Assembly (NCBI GenBank): GCA_006937955.1
Contig: SSNP01000015.1
Location: 1,423,851 to 1,487,850 of the forward strand
Direction of reading: 5' to 3'
Length of the DNA: 64,000 nucleotides
Source of the DNA: Pachypanchax playfairii
Taxonomy: Eukaryota; Chordata; Actinopteri; Cyprinodontiformes; Aplocheilidae
Part shown: piece after piece, positions 9,927 through 24,449 of the stretch
How the letters are laid out: every line of letters begins with the position of its first letter
Numbering within the stretch: position 1 is the first letter of the stretch
Position numbers and translations under genes: made by a program
The notes under the pieces: model-generated
Seen by the model: only the letters and a program-made list of their open reading frames with translations
Databases searched by the model: none
Told to the model about the DNA's origin: nothing

Positions 9927-10610
9927 GTTAGCCATAAGCTTGCTAATCCAGTCAAAGCTAATCTCTATTTCTCCAAAGTGAAGTCATTTACAGAGCTACA
10001 ACAGATAATAACTGATTAAAAGCTTTTCACAGAAACCCCTTTCAATCGATTAGAACCATTCCTTTAAGATTAGGTACATTACCTGAGCTATTAGCCTCTT
10101 TGATCCTAACCTACTTATACTGAGTGATTTATGAAAATGACCTTTAGAGAGTTTATACTTCAGTGTGAAGGAAATGGTCATAACATAAGGGCCGCCTGTC
10201 TGGAGGACTTGTTTAGCCAGTGAGTGAGACTCATTGAAGCTTGACCCGTGATGAATGAGGTGGCCATGGGGCAACAAATTGCCGCAGGCCTTTGCTGCAT
10301 TATCCAACTTTTTGGACCCGTGCTGCAGCTGTGAGTGAATTAGCTGCTGGCTGATGAGTTATTACTTCCTTTGATTTCTGCCCAGTCCGTCGAATGACCA
10401 TCTACACCTGTGTGCTCACTGTTCATCCGTCCATCCTTTGTCCCACTTAGCAGAGCATCTCCATTAATGTTTAAAAACATGAAACAACATCTGACAAACA
10501 CAGTGGGCATAAATGAGTTTCACTATTTTGGGTTTTAATTGATTAATTGAATTTAACTCGTCAACCCCTCCAAAAAAGAAGAAATTGAATCCTTAACTCT
10601 GATATTGTCC

Positions 10611-11037
10611 TTAATCAGATCATTTGAAGTGGCATTCAGTGGAAAAGTTATAAATAATTCCTATTTTACCTGATGTAAATAGCTCTTCAGCATGGAGAAA
10701 TGGAGTCTAGTACTGACCAGATTCAGGAGCAAACTGCTAGTTTCATAATTTTATGCCTCTGAGAAAGCATAATGCTAAATTGACTGCAGTATAAAAATTT
10801 ACAAACTAACATGTTCATGAACTGCTATAAAGTTTTTGAAGTTTCAGTTATTCTCAGAGCAAAATCCACTTCGAAACTGGCCCCACTGTGACTAGATGGT
10901 GGTTCATCCATCTGGTCTGAACTAATCTCTGTTTCTGCAGACTGAGGTCAGTCAAACAACTAACAACACATAATATGTTCATTAATCACAAACGTTCAAC
11001 AGAATCCTAATTCATAAGACTTGAACTATCCTTTTCA
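10611..11037. mobile_element. TTAA-type MITE, family 2, copy 2 (diverged)
   Basis: The left arm (TTAATCAG, ATTTGAAGTGG, ACCTGATGTAAATAGCTC, ACTGACCAGATT) pairs with an inverted right arm (GGATAGTTCAAGTC, GAGATTAGTTCAGACCAG), matching the copy at 8884. The right TTAA is mutated and the left end has a small deletion. Confidence 0.6.
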
Positions 11038-11772
11038 TTTGCCAGGAAAAATCCAGCAAATGTTTGGAATTGTGAAGCTGAATTCTCTGAGAAATCTTTA
11101 CATCTAAACAACAGAAAGCGCTGATGTGTAACTGACTTATTGCAGCATCTGCAAAAGTAAAAATGTCATTAGAAAGCTGAGAAACACATAAAAAACATTG
11201 TTTATGTGCTCCTCCAGAACATCATCCCTTCTGTTTATTGATTTGATCTAATCCAAACTAAACCGTAAATGTCACTGGAAAAAAAAAAGGATCATTTCTG
11301 AGAAAATGTCAACCTGTTTTCCACCTAAAAAGCAGAGATACATAGTTACTCACACACACTTTACACACGGGTCTCGAACCTCTCTGCCAAATGTAAGCAA
11401 CGATTGTATTTACCTCACTGGGGGCCTCTAGCAGGTATAAATATTTGCACACTACTAAACCAGTGACTCATGACATTTTAAAAGAAGGCTTTTAATGTGC
11501 GTCCCTCCTGTACACTAAACATGACTTAAAAGAACGAGAGCGCTCCATTATTAGTGTTAAAATACACAACAGGTGGCGAGTTCAAAAAACTTTCTGGTGA
11601 TGTGTTACTGCTGGTAAGGAAACTTTGACTCACGCAATGGGACAAAAAGGAAACTTTGATTTGATTTTTTTATTCCTAAAATTCTGATATAAAATCAGTG
11701 AGGTACACGTCACATGGACCGCGGAGGATCAACTTCTCTCAAAGACCCAATGTACAAGAGGCGGTTACTCAC

Positions 11773-11893
11773 TTGCAGGAAAGCTGATTCATACCACGGA
11801 TGAAGTAACAGTCACCGCCATTCACACAGAAGGCCTTTTCTGTGTCATTGCATCTTCTGGCGTGGCCTGAGCCTGGAGATTGCGTTGTGGTTA
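11773..11893 (-). CDS. nrg2: nrg2 exon: EGF-like domain, first half (Cys1-Cys4)
   Basis: The 121-nt exon lies between a TTTTTTTACAG acceptor and a GTGAGT donor. It encodes TTTQSPGSGHARRC and then CVNGGDCYFIRGMNQLSC. Cysteine spacing C-X7-C-X5-C-X10-C equals that of NRG1 and NRG2, and SGHARKC and GINQLSCK are the human NRG2 counterparts. The exon ends two bases into a Lys codon, so either second-half exon (7664-7740 or 7221-7279) can be joined in frame. This domain is the receptor-binding core for ErbB3/ErbB4. Confidence 0.95.
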
Positions 11894-14800
11894 CTGTAAA
11901 AAAAGAAAAAGCCTGTTTTTAAAATTGTATTCTTTCACTGTATAGATGAACAAAATAATCCATACATCCATCTTCTGTGCTTGTTTTGTCTTGGAGCCCA
12001 TCCCAGTATTCAAAATCGTATTGTAGTACATTTATTACGCATGTACTTGGAGGAAACTTTTATCTGACCGATACTCATACATCTGATTTAGTCATGTTGT
12101 ACACTTTTATCTCTAAAAGGACTCTTAGTTTTCCATCCTTAAATGTAATTGTGTCTCTAAGCAGTGTCAACACTATCTCAAGAGGCTCAATAAGCAAAGA
12201 TAAATATTTTTCCCGAAATAACGTAGGAGTTGTGGCACTGACTCAGTTCCTTGGAATGACCTAAAATGTCATGAATCTGAACTTAATCCCCCCCAGCTGA
12301 AAAGATGCAACATGCCTGGGATGAAGTCGACTTATCAAAACACTGGGACAGGTAGGAACATTTACTAGGGACATTTGTCAAATGTTGACATGAAACTGTG
12401 ACCATTTACCGGTTGTTAAATGCTATAGGTTTATGACAGAGGCATGAAGGCTTTACACTGAAAATCTTATCTACAACTACAATGTTCTGAGTCTCATGTC
12501 TTACAAAGTGCTGTGACAAGAAACTCCCCAAGGTATTTATTCACCTGGTGTTTTGGCTCTAATTTATAGAACATTGTTCCACAGCAAGATTTCAAAACAT
12601 CTATTTCTCTCTCTCCTTTCTTTTTAAAAACACAGTAGTATTTACTAAGCAACGCTTCATTCTGGTTCCTTTTTATTCAAATGATATCTATTTTAGCTAC
12701 AGTTAGCTAAAACTAAAGCTTTGTTATGCTTACTTTATACAGTTGACTAGTTAGCAAAACAAAGCTAACAGATTGCAACAGTTGACTTTTATAGCTGTTC
12801 CTTCCGGTTCGGGAACGACTCATTCAAAGCAAACTTATCTTTTGGCTAAAACTACAGTTAACCTGTTGTTGACTTCAAAAACTATCAGAAGTTTATTTAT
12901 GTGTTTGTTTATTTCTTTCTATTTATACATAAATAGTGAGGAAATAGGCCTTTATCTCGTTAGCTAGCTAGTTTTTGGCTAAAACAGCTAGCCACTTCTT
13001 CTGCTAGTTGGCACGACAAAGCAAACACCACATAACTCAATCCTCTACCGTTTCAATCTGAATAATTTTCCACTTCATAAAGCCCAAACACAACATTTCA
13101 GGAAAAACTAGAAATAATCGAGTGTACACAGCAAAGAATAATTGACTCCTACGCAGACCATTTTTTATGTTTGTTTGCAACATTCAAAACAATCGGTAGA
13201 CATTCAAGTTTCTTCTAACATCTAAATAATAAACCAAGTACTAAATTTACAGCTTGTTTAATTTAATGAGCCATTGTGTGTAAGTGCGATTTATGACTAA
13301 CATCTTGACTTTTTGATACATCTGAACTTTGAAGGTTAGCTTTCATGATTTTACCAAACAGCCTCCGCACAGTCACCTTTCTATTTATAGAAAAACATTT
13401 TTAGACTTAGTATTTATTCATACCACCTAATCTTTACCTGGCTTCTTGCTTTGCAGGCTGGCATGTAAAATAATTGAAGTGGGGATCAAACAAAACTGTC
13501 AAGGATAAGCAACCTCATTTCATAAACCTTCTACGCTTAAATTAGAAACCTATCTCAGAGTTTGATAGTAAAATGTATAAACAAAAAGGCTAAAAAAACA
13601 GGCTGGATTGAAGTTTTTGTAGGGTCACAGCTTCTCCCAGAACATAGCTACTGATAGGAAAATACACCAACAGAGTTACATGTGAGTGAACTGTGGGTGA
13701 AAAACCTCATACAGTGTGAGAAGATATCACTATCACTCACAAAAGATTAATGCTGCTAGAATCTGGGATATGATTTGCTCTTAAAATGTATATGGCTACC
13801 AAATCAGCTTCACTGTGGTCTCCTTTATCCCCAAATTTAAACAGTTTTTTCTCTGAAAAGGTCAAATTTAATTAAATATTTTATTTTACATAAGAATAAA
13901 TTTAGTGACAATCACTTTTTCTCAGTATTGATTAATTGATTATAACTTTGATGAGGTCTGCATGAGTTTTTATTCTTTGTAGATTTAAGTGAGTCATTTT
14001 TGGCATTCAGGGAGCTCAGCACAATGTTTTTCCAGCTGTATTCATCTAATGTGCAAAGTGATGGTTAGACTAAATTAGCTGAACTGGAACGACAGGGTCA
14101 TAATCATTAGCCTCTTTCCAAAAGTCTTTATTTTAATCGACGTCGGACAAACAGAAACCTTTGGAAGTGAACAGTTGTAGCCCTGGGCTGGTTTTGTGTT
14201 GAAGGACCTTAATCTGATCAGGAGCCAAGATTCAGTAAAAAGCAAATATCTGTAAAAATGTAGGTATCCAAGAATTTCTTCAGAGAACGTCATTGTTGTT
14301 CATGTGCAAACCTTAACTTTAATTTTCTGAAAAATATTTATATGAACTGCTAAAAATACAAACTGTGTTTCTAAAGAAATACAGTAAATGTCTGCTTAAA
14401 ATTTAGATTTTAAAAAAAATATGTCTGCATTACTGGTACTAAAATAATCTGTGCTGATTTAACACTGAAAACAATCAATTTGGAAACTTTTAACAGTCTG
14501 TAGTCATCAGCTGGCATCCGGTCTATGATACTGAGCAGCTAAAATCCCAATTTTCTCATTTTCTCCTCCCTTTTTCTGCTGTCCTCCCTTTTGTTCTCTG
14601 TCTGTTCCATAAAATTAGATGCTCTGCTGTAACGCTGATGAGGGATGAGAAGATGTAGTTTCAGGCTTAATATATAAAAACAGCAGTTGGGCATAACAGA
14701 ATTCAGGATGCAATAAAACTGCAAATCTATTTTTCAAAATCCCCAACAATTTTAATGTACTACAGTAAAATCTTATGGCAGGATACAGAGTATGTTGGAT

Positions 14801-15010
14801 TTCTCTAACCCCTCTTTTCCATTGGATGCATAAGCGGCACAGCACGTTTTGTTCACGAAATGAGCTGTGTGTCCCTTCCTACTGGGAGCGTTTTAGACAC
14901 GTACTGCTCGCGAAAGTGTTCCATCTAGCTGGTCCTGGGAAATCACGAAATCACAGGAAAATTGCAAAATCACGCTGATTTTGTCAGTACACGAAACAGC
15001 AAGCAGAGAG

Positions 15011-15509
15011 AAAGAGGCCATTCCATTAAAAACGGTTTTTCTGAGGTTTCTGTTGAATATTTTAGCTCCACAGGTGTTCTTACCTTCATAGTGGGTGTGA
15101 AAACACTTTCACTTTTTATCTTTCAAACTACACAGGTGGCGATAAAACCCAAGTTCGAACAGCCGGTACTTGTTTTGTCACAACTCCTTTGCTCGGTAGT
15201 ATTCATCAGCTCCTGCAGTTGAAACCACACCTACCATGCTGCTGGCTAAAAGCTGTAGCATAAACAGGTATCAAACTGGAAGAGCCTCGGAAGGAAAGAG
15301 GAAGCCTTGCTCTCATTGGCTAGCAAACTAGCATAAAGAATGAGTTGCAGCCCGAAGCCAGACAAAGCTAACCAAATCTTCACGCAGAGAGATTGAAAGG
15401 TCTGTTAATCAGTGTTTCCTAACATTTTTTTAGATATAAAATGTTTCATGTTAATATACTTAAGAAATAACCACAAAGTTATAAAATTTGTGTGAAATGG
15501 CTTCTTTAA
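15011..15509. mobile_element. TTAA-bounded MITE, family 1, copy 2 (~499 bp)
   Basis: It shares AAAGAGGCCATTCC, TTTAGCTCCACAGGTG and TTCATAGTGGGTGTG with copy 1 and ends GAAATGGCTTCTTTAAA. TTAA is kept at the right end only, the left flank being GAGAGAAAGAGG. An internal deletion of about 100 bp accounts for the shorter length. Confidence 0.8.
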
Positions 15510-18246
15510 ATCCAGTCTGGTTTCTTTAGGGCCGTATCGGGTTGTACCAACACAATCTTTTATCGTACTTCACGTGTATATATACTCGAGATTAAAACTC
15601 AAGAACAAAGAATTTATTGACCTCATTATGAGAACATCAAAGCACATGTGATGTACAATATGTATTTTTACTGCAACGACTGTTTACAGCATCTTGACGG
15701 TAACGTTTGACCAGATTTACTGGAAATGTTTTTCCCAGAGAGTTTATCACAATGTGCAAATAAAATCAATCAAACATGTACCAGTCTGGCACTGACTGCA
15801 TCTCCTCTGACAACAGCGGATATTTATTATTTTTTTATCGTTTCAGAACTTGTCTCATTCATATAAAAACATTACATTCGTAATGTTTTTTTGAAAGTCT
15901 TGGCACAGGGTGTTTAAGCAAAATGCCTTGAAGTGCAATGCTGGCTCTTCTCACTTCACCATCATGTGATGGTTCAATTAACAACTACAAGAAATCTAAT
16001 TTGATTTTTCAGGTCTGACGAATGTGGCTCACCGAGATACTCGGTGAAGTAGGTATTGTGAATTATATGAAGTTGATTCTGTTCAATAAACTGTCGGCTA
16101 TTGCTGGCAGCTGGTTTGAGACTGTGTTCCAAACGCTGGATGTGCTTATTTGGGCATTTTAAAATACATTACATTGGTTTAATGATAAACATTTTAATAA
16201 TAAATTGAATACAATTTTAAGAGTGTATATCCTGTAGATGTTTAAGGAATATCTCTTGTTCTGGTGCCATTCTTGTTTAGTTGTACTGTTTTCTCATTAG
16301 CGATAGTTGCTGTTTAATAGGAGAACTGCAGCAGCTGTACCTATTTGATTAAACATAAACACACCTGATTATGTGAATCAACCAAAAGTCCAGGAAAACA
16401 AATAGATAGAAGGTTCATTTTAGTGTAGAAAACACATTCTGATGTTCGCTGATAACTAAAGACAAGTTAATTTAACTTTGTGTTTTGTCTTTTTTGTGTA
16501 TTTTTGTCAACAATCTTAAAGTATCTCAATCTCAAAATAGATTTGTTTTAAATAATGGCTCTTAGTAAATGTCAGAGACTCATGGACTGATTATCTGTAT
16601 TGAGTTGAAAAAATGTGTTGTATCTGGTTTTTTTTTTTTGCTCACGTGTCTTTTAGGAATTGGACCGACTGCTATTTATCAGTTTCGAACATTCAAAACA
16701 GAGATGCACAATATGTCTCTTTTATCCAATGATCAACTGTTTTTCAGTCTGGTTTTATTATTTAAGACACATTTTTTTTACTGTCTATCCTCAAAAGATG
16801 ACAGTGAAGCTAAAATGGATCACAAACAAAATACAAAAACTTAATCAATTTTAAGTATCTCCAACTTCCCCACATTTTTAAAGAACGATACACTAAAATC
16901 TAACAACTTTAAGGCAAAATGCATTATTTGAAATGGTATATTTAAGTAGAAATCTTGTCTTTATTTATTACATTTTTTAGGTATTCTAAATGTTGCTGTC
17001 TGTCTCTAGTCATACAGCAAAATCCCCTTATTTCACAAAAAGGGGTCAAAGATCAGGTGAGTTCATTACAGCTGAAAGTTTCAAAGTGTTCATGTTGAGG
17101 AGGACATCAGCTGCTCTATTAGCCAGAGCTGGAGTCAAGTTTTGTTTACATGCACTTATGCAGCCAAGGTTTTCTTAAGTTTGCTTGGTTTTTTAACCTT
17201 GCGTTTCAGTTTTCCCCTTCGCTCTGTCGCCCGGGGCTTGAATAAGAGTTGAACGGAGTCGAAGAGAGGTTTCCTCTGGGTTAGCTCGAGCCGCAGTGTT
17301 TAGCTATCAGCTCTTGCCACTGACTTTGATTAATCCTTCATGGCCCGAGAACTGAAAAGAAAAGCTGGGGGTGCAAGCAGAACCATCTGGAAACCTTCAT
17401 AAACATGCCTGTCTTTCCACGCTCTCCAAAGGATTCTAGGAAAATCGTAAAAATGAAAAGAGAGGTCCCTTTCGCACACTTTTTTTCCCTCTTGAGGCTC
17501 CTTCTGCATATGCAGCAAACAGAACCGCGCTCGTACTGAATCTGAGCCCTGCACTGCACCTCACAGCCCAGCCCTTAATGCTCAATCGTGTAATGAAATA
17601 CTCTTTCTATTTGGCCCGACTATGGAGCAGGATTACATACATGTCCCTCTAATTGATGACAAATGTTGATCATTTTCTTCAGCTTGGTTTAATCTTTTTC
17701 CACTTCTGTTGAATGTAAAAATAAATGGAATAAAGTAAGTGCCGGTGAACAGAAAGGAAAGCATCTCAAAACATGAGATAGAATCTGATTGTGTGCAGGA
17801 AGAAGTAGTTATTTAAACAGCGGTGGATCACATCCATCTGGACTTTGTTATGGTTTTTTTATTGTCTCTCTTAAAAGCAATGTTATTGAGATAAAGTGTG
17901 TAAATCACGTTGCCTATTTTGGGTGAATGTGACTGAGTGAGAACAGTGTACAGAGTTTCATTCAGATGCTCCACTCGGGCGGATCTGAAGATGGTTGGGA
18001 GTCAGTGCACACCTTCATCCTGCTAAAACAGACAGGCTGCAACTCTTTTACCAGATCCTGTAAATCTTCATCACAATTAAAACAAAAGAGAAAAGTCAGG
18101 CCATAAAAATCAGAGAGGGGAAAGTTATAAATGTCTTAAGTATAGACTCTTAAACATACACATAAAGAAGGTGGTGGTAATAGCGCTGCCACCCAGACAT
18201 GCTTTTCCACAACTCAGTTTTATGAACCAGAAACACACTCAGACTG

Positions 18247-18252
<6 letters not shown>

Positions 18253-18277
<25 letters not shown>
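18253..18277. repeat. (CA)n microsatellite
   Basis: Twelve AC units, followed after one interruption by more CA-rich sequence. Confidence 0.97.
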
Positions 18278-21200
18278 TACACACTCCCCCTCATCCACAC
18301 AACACACTCCTCACCTCTCTTCACCTCCCAGCTCTTGGCAGGGAATGTCTGACATGTCTCCTGTTACAGCTGGGACCGAGACCTTTCCCTTTTTTTTTAA
18401 ACTAAAGTCCACCTCGTATTGTAAGCATTCTCGCAACGCTTGTGTGCTCTGCATTCTGTTCTTTTATGCTCCCTGAGCAAAGACCACCTTCCTCTAGATG
18501 GAACGAATAAATAAGATGAACAGATAAGGCGCGGTACAAAAGAGCAAACTTTAAAGAGCCCCTTTGGTTTGGTATAAAAGCTGTTGACAGCTGCGTGTGA
18601 TGTGGTTGCAGAGGGTGTGCAGCGAGGTTTAAGATGCATGAAAGAAGAGGAAAATACTTCATTTACTTTGTTTCATTTGTTGCTACTTAAGTTGAAAGAG
18701 GTGCTGAATAGTTGATGCAGCCAGAGACAAATTGCACCAACAACAAAGCAAAAATATATAGTGATACAATGAGGGATCTGCTCTGCGTGCACTGGGTGTT
18801 CAGGAAGACCGAAGCTCTTTTAAATAAATCACGAATATATAGCACACGGCGCGTGTTTTGGTGTTTTAGATTTAGAACGACAGCAAATGTTGACAGGAGC
18901 TTAAGTTGAGATGAAGCTGTCAGTGAGGAATGAAAGAAAATAAAATACAGCTGAAAAAAAAAAGGGGGAATGAAGTTAATACAGGAAAGAGGAGGGCAGA
19001 GGAAAGAGGGTTTGTTGACATGATAATGAGGAAAATTTTTTCAGCTTGCCAAAGCAAACAAAACCAAGCGTGCTACCACCACGCATTGAATAAAGCCACG
19101 CCCGATCAATAATAACATCCACCATCTGTGCCTTCAAGCATTTTGCACCATTTTCAAAAAGCAAAGGAGATTTCAAGTCAAGTACCAGAGGAATTAAATT
19201 ACTATTTTCCCATGATACGATGCACGAAAGCACAAAAAAATCTATTATGAATGAGAGTTCACCTAAAGCTTGTTTCCAATAGAAAATTATCCACAATTCA
19301 TACGCTTCCAAAATAAAGAAACAGATTGTTTAGAAATGAACAAAATGGAGCATGCCCAAGACATTAATCTACCACCCACTCATCAGTAAGACCGTCACTG
19401 CCACAACCAGTGTGTCTTCTTTTATATTCGTGTCTCCTATTACCATTTTTCAGTCACATAGCTGATATGCCTGGTCTTGTCTGCCTCAATCGTCTCAGAA
19501 GTCAAATCAAAGAGCAACCTAGCTTTTGATTGCACAACAGTTGTTTAGACACTGCAAAGAAGCAAAGTGCACTTTGCCAGGATGTGGTGTAGAGAGAGGT
19601 CGGTGAGGCATCTGCTGGACACCAGTGTTAGGACATGTTGGCAACACCAGGACAAATCCTGTTTTTCTTCAATTTCTCTTTCAGGCCCCACAGATGTTCA
19701 ATCTGCTGGTGCCATTCTTAGTGTGTGGATCCTCGTTGCTTTCGGTTTTCTGCTCTGACCTGAGAAACGATTGTTTTTCATCACATTCTTGAGTTTGAAT
19801 CTTTTCCAGCTGAAGATAAAATATCTGAACAGCAAAAAAAAAAAAAAAAAAGGGAAAGGGAGAAGAAGACAACTCTTTCAATGTGACTGCCAATTCAACC
19901 CAACGGGGAGATAGACTTGCAAAACCCGGTTGCCAAAGACCTGAATTACCAATTTGCTGTTGTGAAAAGAGAAAATCCAATACTGGCCTCCAGGACTTGC
20001 ACACATCCACTGCAGAACCACGAAACCTGGCAACATGTTCGGCTTAACCTCGCCTGACAGGCAACACTTTTGATGAGGGTCAGACGAGCACATTTGTGAC
20101 TTTGAGGTGACACATTTGAACTTAAAAGACAAAATATATGATGCGTGAAAACGTCTTCAGCATGTGAAGCTGAGCTGCTGTCCAACAAGACTTTGAAGCA
20201 AATTCACTCACTTCTTCTCCACTTTAAAGTGAGAAAATGTCACCAAATTTATTGAAGTTCGCTGGCTAAGGAAGTCAGATCAGGTGAAGTCGTGTAGGAA
20301 TTTATTTTGACTGAACCTGAAGAAGTTTGCCAGGTTGTTTTGCCTCCATGCAAGACAAACTAAACATAATTAGAAGAGCACCTGGATGGTGATTACTTGA
20401 GGGTCCTTGTTGAGCCCAGAAAGTATCTGCTCTGAGAAAAAATTGTTAAAGATCTACAAACGGAGACAGTACGGCCAGTCTGATGGCAAAAAACAAGGCA
20501 AACACCTATAGATCCAGCTGTTGAATGTGAAGCAGATGTTTTAAAGGACAGTACCACAGCTGGCCATCAGGGACAGGCTCCAAAAGACCCCCATTCAAAA
20601 AGCACCACTACCCAATGAGACCAATGATCATAAAGCAGCATCACCCAACAGGTTGACCTTTTATCTCAAATATGGCTGCTTTCAGCTCCTATCAGACCAA
20701 AGCAGCAACAACAAAATGCCAAAGTGATGACTTATAAAAGCAACATATGACATCACGGTGCTGCTGTCTGTTGTTTCTTTCTGTTCTAATTCAGGAAACT
20801 GTGGGATTAGCTGCTGGGTTAGATGGTCTTTAGTAGGTTAAATCTTGAAATTGCCACACCATCAAACTAAAGAATAGGACTGGGCTTGAGAGTGTCCAGG
20901 GTTCAGATATTCATAATGGACATGAAAGGGGAATGTCCCAGATTGTTCTTCAAATTCAATCAAATAGGACACAAATTACAGGCATGTAGTTTAGAGTAAA
21001 GAGCAGTGAATTATAGCTAACCATTCAATCATTTGTTAGCCCTGAAGTGTTAACAACCAGCCAAGACGGTAGCTGATCAAAAGGTGGCTGAGTCAAGCAC
21101 GTAAATTAGTACTTTAGGTGTTGAATGAATTGTAGACTTCTCATTTTCCCACCTCCAGCTTCTCAATCACTAACACTGACTAATCACTGTCACAGCGGCT

Positions 21201-21710
21201 CACTGTGACACATGTGCAAAAACATGCCTGAAAAAAAAAAAAAAATCAAAAACAAAGAAGGACCAACCTGGAGTTAGATTTGTCCACTGTGGGCTTCCAT
21301 ACTGACTGGATCAATACTGCATCTCATTATTAACAAACTAAAATATAGTTTCTAACATCATGTGGCATTTCTTGAATTTATTTAGAAATGTTTCACAGAT
21401 CAAGTAAAAAAAAAGAAAAAAAAAAAAGACATTTTTCTAATAATTATATCCTTTTTATAAACAATATCAGATGATGGCATCTGGATTTTTATTTTATTTT
21501 ATTTTTTCAAGGTTTTCTACATGTTTGTTACCTTTTATGCTTTATTATTGGGTTAACTACAAACTCTGTAACCTTACAGCAGATTTGTACGCCACAGCTC
21601 CATATTTGGGGCTTGTACTCACAGTTACGGTAGCGTCCAGCTGTTAGGACCAAAAGTTTTCCCACTGCTATTCCCTGAAATCCAAAAAGCACTCAGCCTG
21701 CTTGTACATA

Positions 21711-21732
21711 TGTGTGTGTGTGTGTGTGTGTG
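21711..21732. repeat. (TG)n microsatellite
   Basis: Eleven TG units. Confidence 0.97.
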
Positions 21733-22707
21733 AGCGCATGCGGACCTCTTACACATCTAAACAAACTGGGATACAAACACCACCCACACTCGCCGTATGT
21801 TCTGACAACTGGCAGCGCAGTGAGTGTGTGTGTGTGCGTCCTTATCATATGTGTTGATTTCACCATTAAGTGTATTGTATGTTAACCCCATACGTTCAAA
21901 AGAAAATGGTCTTAACGCTGCGGGATTACAGGATGTGCTCATGCAGAATCCCTGAGAAAACCTCACTCACACCAACAGACATGATGTGATGAGTACAGTT
22001 GCAAAATCGCCAACAAAAGGAAACAGCGTGATGGAGTAATAGGAGGTTTAGGATAAGAGACAGCTGCGGCAACCAAACTATACCACTGAGCTCCTGAGCT
22101 TTAAGTGATGGAATGGTAAATATATGTTCCTCGTGAGCTCAAAGAAAAATGTTAAAAAAGCACAAAGACACCTAGAATTAGTCATGCCCTGTTCTGAAAA
22201 ATGCAAGGTAACAGGAGGAGCACGGGTTTTCGTTTGATGTGAGTGAACAATAGTTTCCTGGCAAGCCCCCTTTTCAGTGTTCGTGCTGTGTTCACAAACC
22301 TTCCAAGCAACTGCGAATTATTACAGACTCAGTACAAACAAGCCTTTATGATGCAATGAAACATTTTAGGCCATAATTTCTCCTCTTTGAAAATGGTAAC
22401 AAACAAAGGCCGTGTTTGTTAGATATCTGGCAAGTTAAAACAGAACCCATCCGCAGCTGGGGTCACCAACAGCAAAAAGACCACCAGGACAGCTGTTGTA
22501 AGGAGGGGGGGGGGGTACAGAGAGGGATTCTTTTATTATTATGCTATCAAATTAAGAGTGTGATATGTTCTGTCCCGAGAGTGCTGGAAGAGTTAACAAA
22601 GCCCTGCACACAGCGCAAACCTTGTGTCACCTCCTGCTCACATCAGTCAGCTTTTTCAAGTGCAACAGCTGCTTCCTTCTTCACTCTTACAGATATCCAC
22701 ATCCATT

Positions 22708-22732
22708 CACACACACACACACACACACACAC
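22708..22732. repeat. (CA)n microsatellite
   Basis: Twelve CA units. Confidence 0.97.
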
Positions 22733-24449
22733 TGACAGCTTAACTGACCCACAAAGCACGGTGCGATTACCGGAAATCTTATGAAGTGAGATATGTTTTG
22801 ATTCTTAATAACTTTAACAGAACAGATTAACAACAAGGAGAAAGCAAAAAAGTAAAAAAAAATCTTCTTCTTCCATTTTTCTCTGCTGCGTTCAACGAGA
22901 TTTAGCAGCTGCTTGTTTTCCGAAGCATCAAAATAATAGAATTTATAACAATCAGAAAGTTAAAACTATACAAACAAAAGAATTCAGTTAAATAATGTAT
23001 TTAATCAGTCCAACATTCCTTGTTGTCTCTCCGATTAAATTGAGGTTTCTTAACGTGGATTAATTATTTAACATAAATGTAACACAGAGTGGAGCAGCTC
23101 AATCGTTAAAGTTCTCCTGTATTTATGAATTTCCAAGAAATCTCTAAAAAAAAAACAAGTTTGAGTAATTCGTTTTTCCTTTTACTCTGTAATTTGTTTA
23201 GATGAGTGTCAGAGCTGAAACTCAAACCAGGTGAGTTTGAGCCCGCCAGCTGTGTCCTGATGGCGTTCAGTGTTTCAGCTCCAGCACGTGGCTGTAGGTG
23301 TTCATCAGCTCGTGACATAAACTGTTTCGTTTACTCTGGATCTTTCCACTCTGCCGGATGCGGCCCACTAAAACAGAAAAGTCCTGACAATAAACAAAAA
23401 CAAAGTGCGGCGTGGGTGAACTGGTCCCGCCTCGAAAAACAAGGCCCGATAAGCTCAAGCTGTCATGTGACGGCGCGTGACAGAAAAACAAACACCTTGT
23501 CCGACAAAACACTTTTCACACACACACACACGCCAGTTTTGTGGGATCATATCTTTTGTAAATTATTGTCGATCTGAGAATCATGTAGAACAGATGATCC
23601 TGGAGCACAATGTTAGAAGATCTCCAGATTAGGATCAGTTCTTTCTATTTTTAGCCATTTGCAAAGGCCCATATACCAAAGAAATATGAAAGCAAAGTGG
23701 CCTATTTAAAAACAATCTATCCGTTGCTGTTGATGTCAGTTAGATTACAACATTTCACTGGCTCTGAAATGCCTGGACTTGATTCTGATTCTGTGGTTAA
23801 ATTCCCCACCTGACAAAAAAAAATGCAAAAAAAAAAAAAGTACTTGACATCGTGGCGCAATCAGCAGGCCACCTCGAAGGAATGCCTGTCCAGACCTCTG
23901 GACTCGGGATTATTTCGAAAAAGTGGGCATGACTAATAGTGAAGCGGCTTGATCCATGGAGCCTGACAAGCTGTTCTCCAGTGGCCTGTAAATACAGAAC
24001 ACTTGGCAGATGTGAAAGCCTGCTCTTCTTAAGACATGGCTGCTCCTGCTGCTGCTGCTTACCCACAGCAATCAATAGCATTGACCGGCTTACAGGTGCT
24101 CCACATTCAGCCAAGGCCACAACTAACATCCTTTAGCGTCATTGGAATTGAGTTTATCTTGTCGCTTGCGTAGCAGGAGTGAGTAGGATTTGTTTTTAGT
24201 ATGTGGACTGAAGAGAGACATAGAAGGAGAGAAGGAAGTTGTTGTTTATCTTGTCCGGAGTGCTTATACTTACGTCAGGAGAATGATAAGACTGACTGGA
24301 AGAAAACAAGAGATTGTTTGGTTTGATGTTTAATCATTGTGTAAATCAGGTTCCCTGAGAACATTTTACTCAAAAACAGGGACATAAATGAAAGATTAAT
24401 CATTCATCTCTATTTTCTATACCCACTTGATTCGTTTTTTTCTTCTGGG

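Larger units (their letters stand above)
8884..10067. mobile_element. TTAA-bounded MITE, family 2, copy 1, split by a nested element
   Basis: Left end TTAAAGTGATAGTTC and right end (inverted) TTAAAGGAATGGTTC begin an inverted repeat of about 130 bp that includes TCTGTTGTAG/CCTGTTGTAG and AGCTCCTTAATCAG-like blocks. The element at 9233-9926 interrupts its middle. There is no protein-coding capacity. This AAAGGAATAGTTC-type terminus is common in teleost genomes. Confidence 0.75.
7741..11772 (-). other. nrg2 intron between EGF first-half and alpha exons
   Basis: The 4,032-bp intron holds two copies of one TTAA-bounded MITE family (8884-10067 and 10611-11037). The first is enlarged by a nested element (9233-9926). 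No further exon was recognised. Confidence 0.8.
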
